From Pseudomonas sp. RC10 (lineage in GTDB: Bacteria > Pseudomonadota > Gammaproteobacteria > Pseudomonadales > Pseudomonadaceae): a DNA stretch of 64,000 nt. Positions 62,800 to 64,000 of the stretch are shown here, piece after piece (position 1 is the stretch's first letter; each line of letters starts with the position of its first letter). The notes below the pieces were generated by a model. That model saw only the letters and a program-made list of their open reading frames with translations. It made no database searches and had not been told where the DNA came from. The position numbers were made by a program, and so were the translations under genes. Where the stretch lies: NCBI RefSeq assembly GCF_038397775.1, contig NZ_CP151650.1, forward strand, positions 6,529,001-6,593,000. Reading direction: 5' to 3'.

Positions 62800-63701
62800 A
62801 GATCGCTGTGCTTTCGCGAAACCCGCGTCTGTATTCAACTCGCCGTCTGGTCGAAGCTGGCATTCAGCGTGGCCATGAGGTTGTGGTGATCGATACCCTG
62901 CGCGCCTATATGAACATCGCCAGTCATAAGCCGCAGATTCACTATCGAGGAAAACCCCTGGAAGGCTTTGACGCGGTCATACCGCGCATTGGCGCTTCCG
63001 TGACCTTCTACGGCTGCGCCGTGCTGCGTCAATTCGAGATGATGGGCGTGTTCCCGCTCAACGAATCCGTCGCCATCGCGCGCTCTCGGGACAAATTGCG
63101 TTCGTTGCAATTGTTGTCGCGGCGCGGAATCGGCCTGCCGGTGACGGGTTTCGCTCACTCCCCTGACGACATCCCCGACCTGATCCAGATGGTCAACGGC
63201 GCACCGTTGGTGATCAAGGTGCTGGAAGGCACCCAAGGCATCGGCGTCGTGCTCTGCGAAACGGCAACGGCAGCGGAATCGGTGATCGAAGCCTTCATGG
63301 GCCTCAAGCAGGACATCATGGTGCAGGAGTACATCAAGGAAGCCGGAGGCGCTGACATTCGCTGCTTCTTGGTGGGCGACAAGGTGATTGCTTCGATGAT
63401 GCGTCAGGCCAAACCCGGTGAATTCCGCTCCAACCTGCACCGGGGCGGCACCGCCAGCCTGATCAAGATCACGCCGGAAGAACGCATGACTGCCATCCGC
63501 GCCGCCAAGGTCATGGGCCTGAGCGTCGCAGGTGTGGACATCCTGCGCTCGAACCACGGGCCACTGGTGATGGAAGTGAACTCATCGCCGGGCCTGGAAG
63601 GCATCGAAGCCACGACCGGCAAGGACGTGGCAGGGATGATCATCCAATACATCGAGAAAAACGGCGGCCCGCACATGACGCGGACGAAGGGGAAAGGGTG
63701 A
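62796..63701 (+). CDS. rimK: RimK, ribosomal protein S6 glutamate ligase
   Basis: 301-residue ATP-grasp ligase. ATP-binding [17 protein letters not shown], metal/ATP loop [24 protein letters not shown]. Adds glutamates to the S6 C-terminus, altering translation. Coupled to rimB by the ATGA overlap. Confidence 0.96.
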   Translation: MKIAVLSRNPRLYSTRRLVEAGIQRGHEVVVIDTLRAYMNIASHKPQIHYRGKPLEGFDAVIPRIGASVTFYGCAVLRQFEMMGVFPLNESVAIARSRDKLRSLQLLSRRGIGLPVTGFAHSPDDIPDLIQMVNGAPLVIKVLEGTQGIGVVLCETATAAESVIEAFMGLKQDIMVQEYIKEAGGADIRCFLVGDKVIASMMRQAKPGEFRSNLHRGGTASLIKITPEERMTAIRAAKVMGLSVAGVDILRSNHGPLVMEVNSSPGLEGIEATTGKDVAGMIIQYIEKNGGPHMTRTKGKG

Positions 63702-63848
63702 CGCCTAAATTGACCCCGTCCAGGGTTTCCAATACCATCAGCCCTGTCGAAGCGACTGACCGGATGAGATCGAGCGCTTCCCAGCGGTGAAAACCGTAGT
63801 CGCGCAAGGCGGCTCGCAAGTGGTGTCCGGATCTGCTTTACCGTTAAC
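63702..63848. other. Gap after rimK
   Basis: About 150 bases without a supported gene before the convergent terminator. Confidence 0.4.
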
Positions 63849-63877
63849 AAAAAAAAGACGCCTTGTGCGTCTTTTTT
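63849..63877. terminator. Bidirectional terminator after rimK
   Basis: AAAAAAGACGC/GCGTCTTTTTT with a 5-base loop. Confidence 0.88.
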
Positions 63878-63890
63878 CGTTTCTTGATGC

Positions 63891-64000
63891 TTAACGTCTG
63901 GTCGCAATAGCTCTGCGCAAGTAAACCTTGCTGCACAAGAGCTGAAACCCGATGCGGCCAAACAGCTTGGGCGAGCGCCAGCTCGAATCAGTCCGCATCC
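63891..64000 (-). CDS. C-terminal end of a minus-strand gene (cut by window edge)
   Basis: The minus frame ending with TAA at 63893-63891 is open to the window edge and reads ...RSPKLFGRIGFQLLCSKVYL...ATRR. A terminator starts 14 bases after the stop. Too little remains to name it. Confidence 0.35.
   Translation of the reverse strand, partial: MRTDSSWRSPKLFGRIGFQLLCSKVYLRRAIATRR

Overview
The window is a chromosomal segment of a Pseudomonas. This rests on gene content and order, which follow (from memory, not searched) the P. aeruginosa PA5140-PA5197 interval: his genes, AsmA, mutY-yggX, tRNA-Phe, a polar amino acid ABC system, rmlBACD, dctBD, cysQ-nudE-yrfG, fdhD with a formate-dehydrogenase-like enzyme, pckA, hslO, hslR and rimBK. 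Ten intergenic REP/REPIN elements typical of the genus support this. I do not call a species.

Layout. 1-2.7 kb: minus-strand histidine operon hisB-hisH-DUF2164-hisA-hisF, with hisF cut by the left edge. 3-8.8 kb: OFA-type MFS carrier, AsmA, mutY-yggX. 8.9-12.3 kb: tRNA-Phe, then an accessory stretch with two related basic-head/acidic-body proteins, a cytochrome b561 and a Fic protein. 12.3-18.5 kb: GabP-type permease, a four-gene polar amino acid ABC transporter and a methyltransferase. 18.8-20.7 kb: tRNA-Thr followed by a DUF1275 membrane protein and a DUF3597 protein.

20.8-25.4 kb: catabolic module (LysR, CoA-transferase, HMG-CoA-lyase-family lyase, MFS carrier). 25.5-28.4 kb: small accessory genes, including an Xre repressor with a two-operator divergent control region and a RelB/RelE toxin-antitoxin pair. 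28.5-33.8 kb: oxidoreductase, XapX membrane protein, AraC regulator, OprD-type porin, agmatine deiminase. 34.1-37.0 kb: a 975-residue kinase / M23-like / class-III aminotransferase fusion. 37.3-44.5 kb: rmlBACD (dTDP-rhamnose), dctBD and a thioesterase, in tightly overlapping reading frames.

44.6-54.6 kb: cysQ-nudE, yrfG, LysR, fdhD plus a YdeP-type molybdoenzyme, a glycine-zipper protein, a thioesterase and a RecQ-family helicase. 54.8-57.9 kb: three consecutive genes I cannot name (single-pass membrane protein, GxSxG hydrolase, lipoprotein). 58.0-63.7 kb: pckA, hslO, PAP2 phosphatase, hslR, a short ORF that may be rimA, then rimB-rimK.

Most of the window is ordinary Pseudomonas core genome. 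The parts I would look at first are the tri-domain fusion (34-37 kb), the Xre two-operator switch (25.5-26.3 kb), the minus-oriented terminator with a possible sRNA at 51.4 kb, the hydrolase at 55.8 kb, the tandem proteins after tRNA-Phe and the candidate rimA. I found no CRISPR array, insertion sequence, prophage or rRNA gene.
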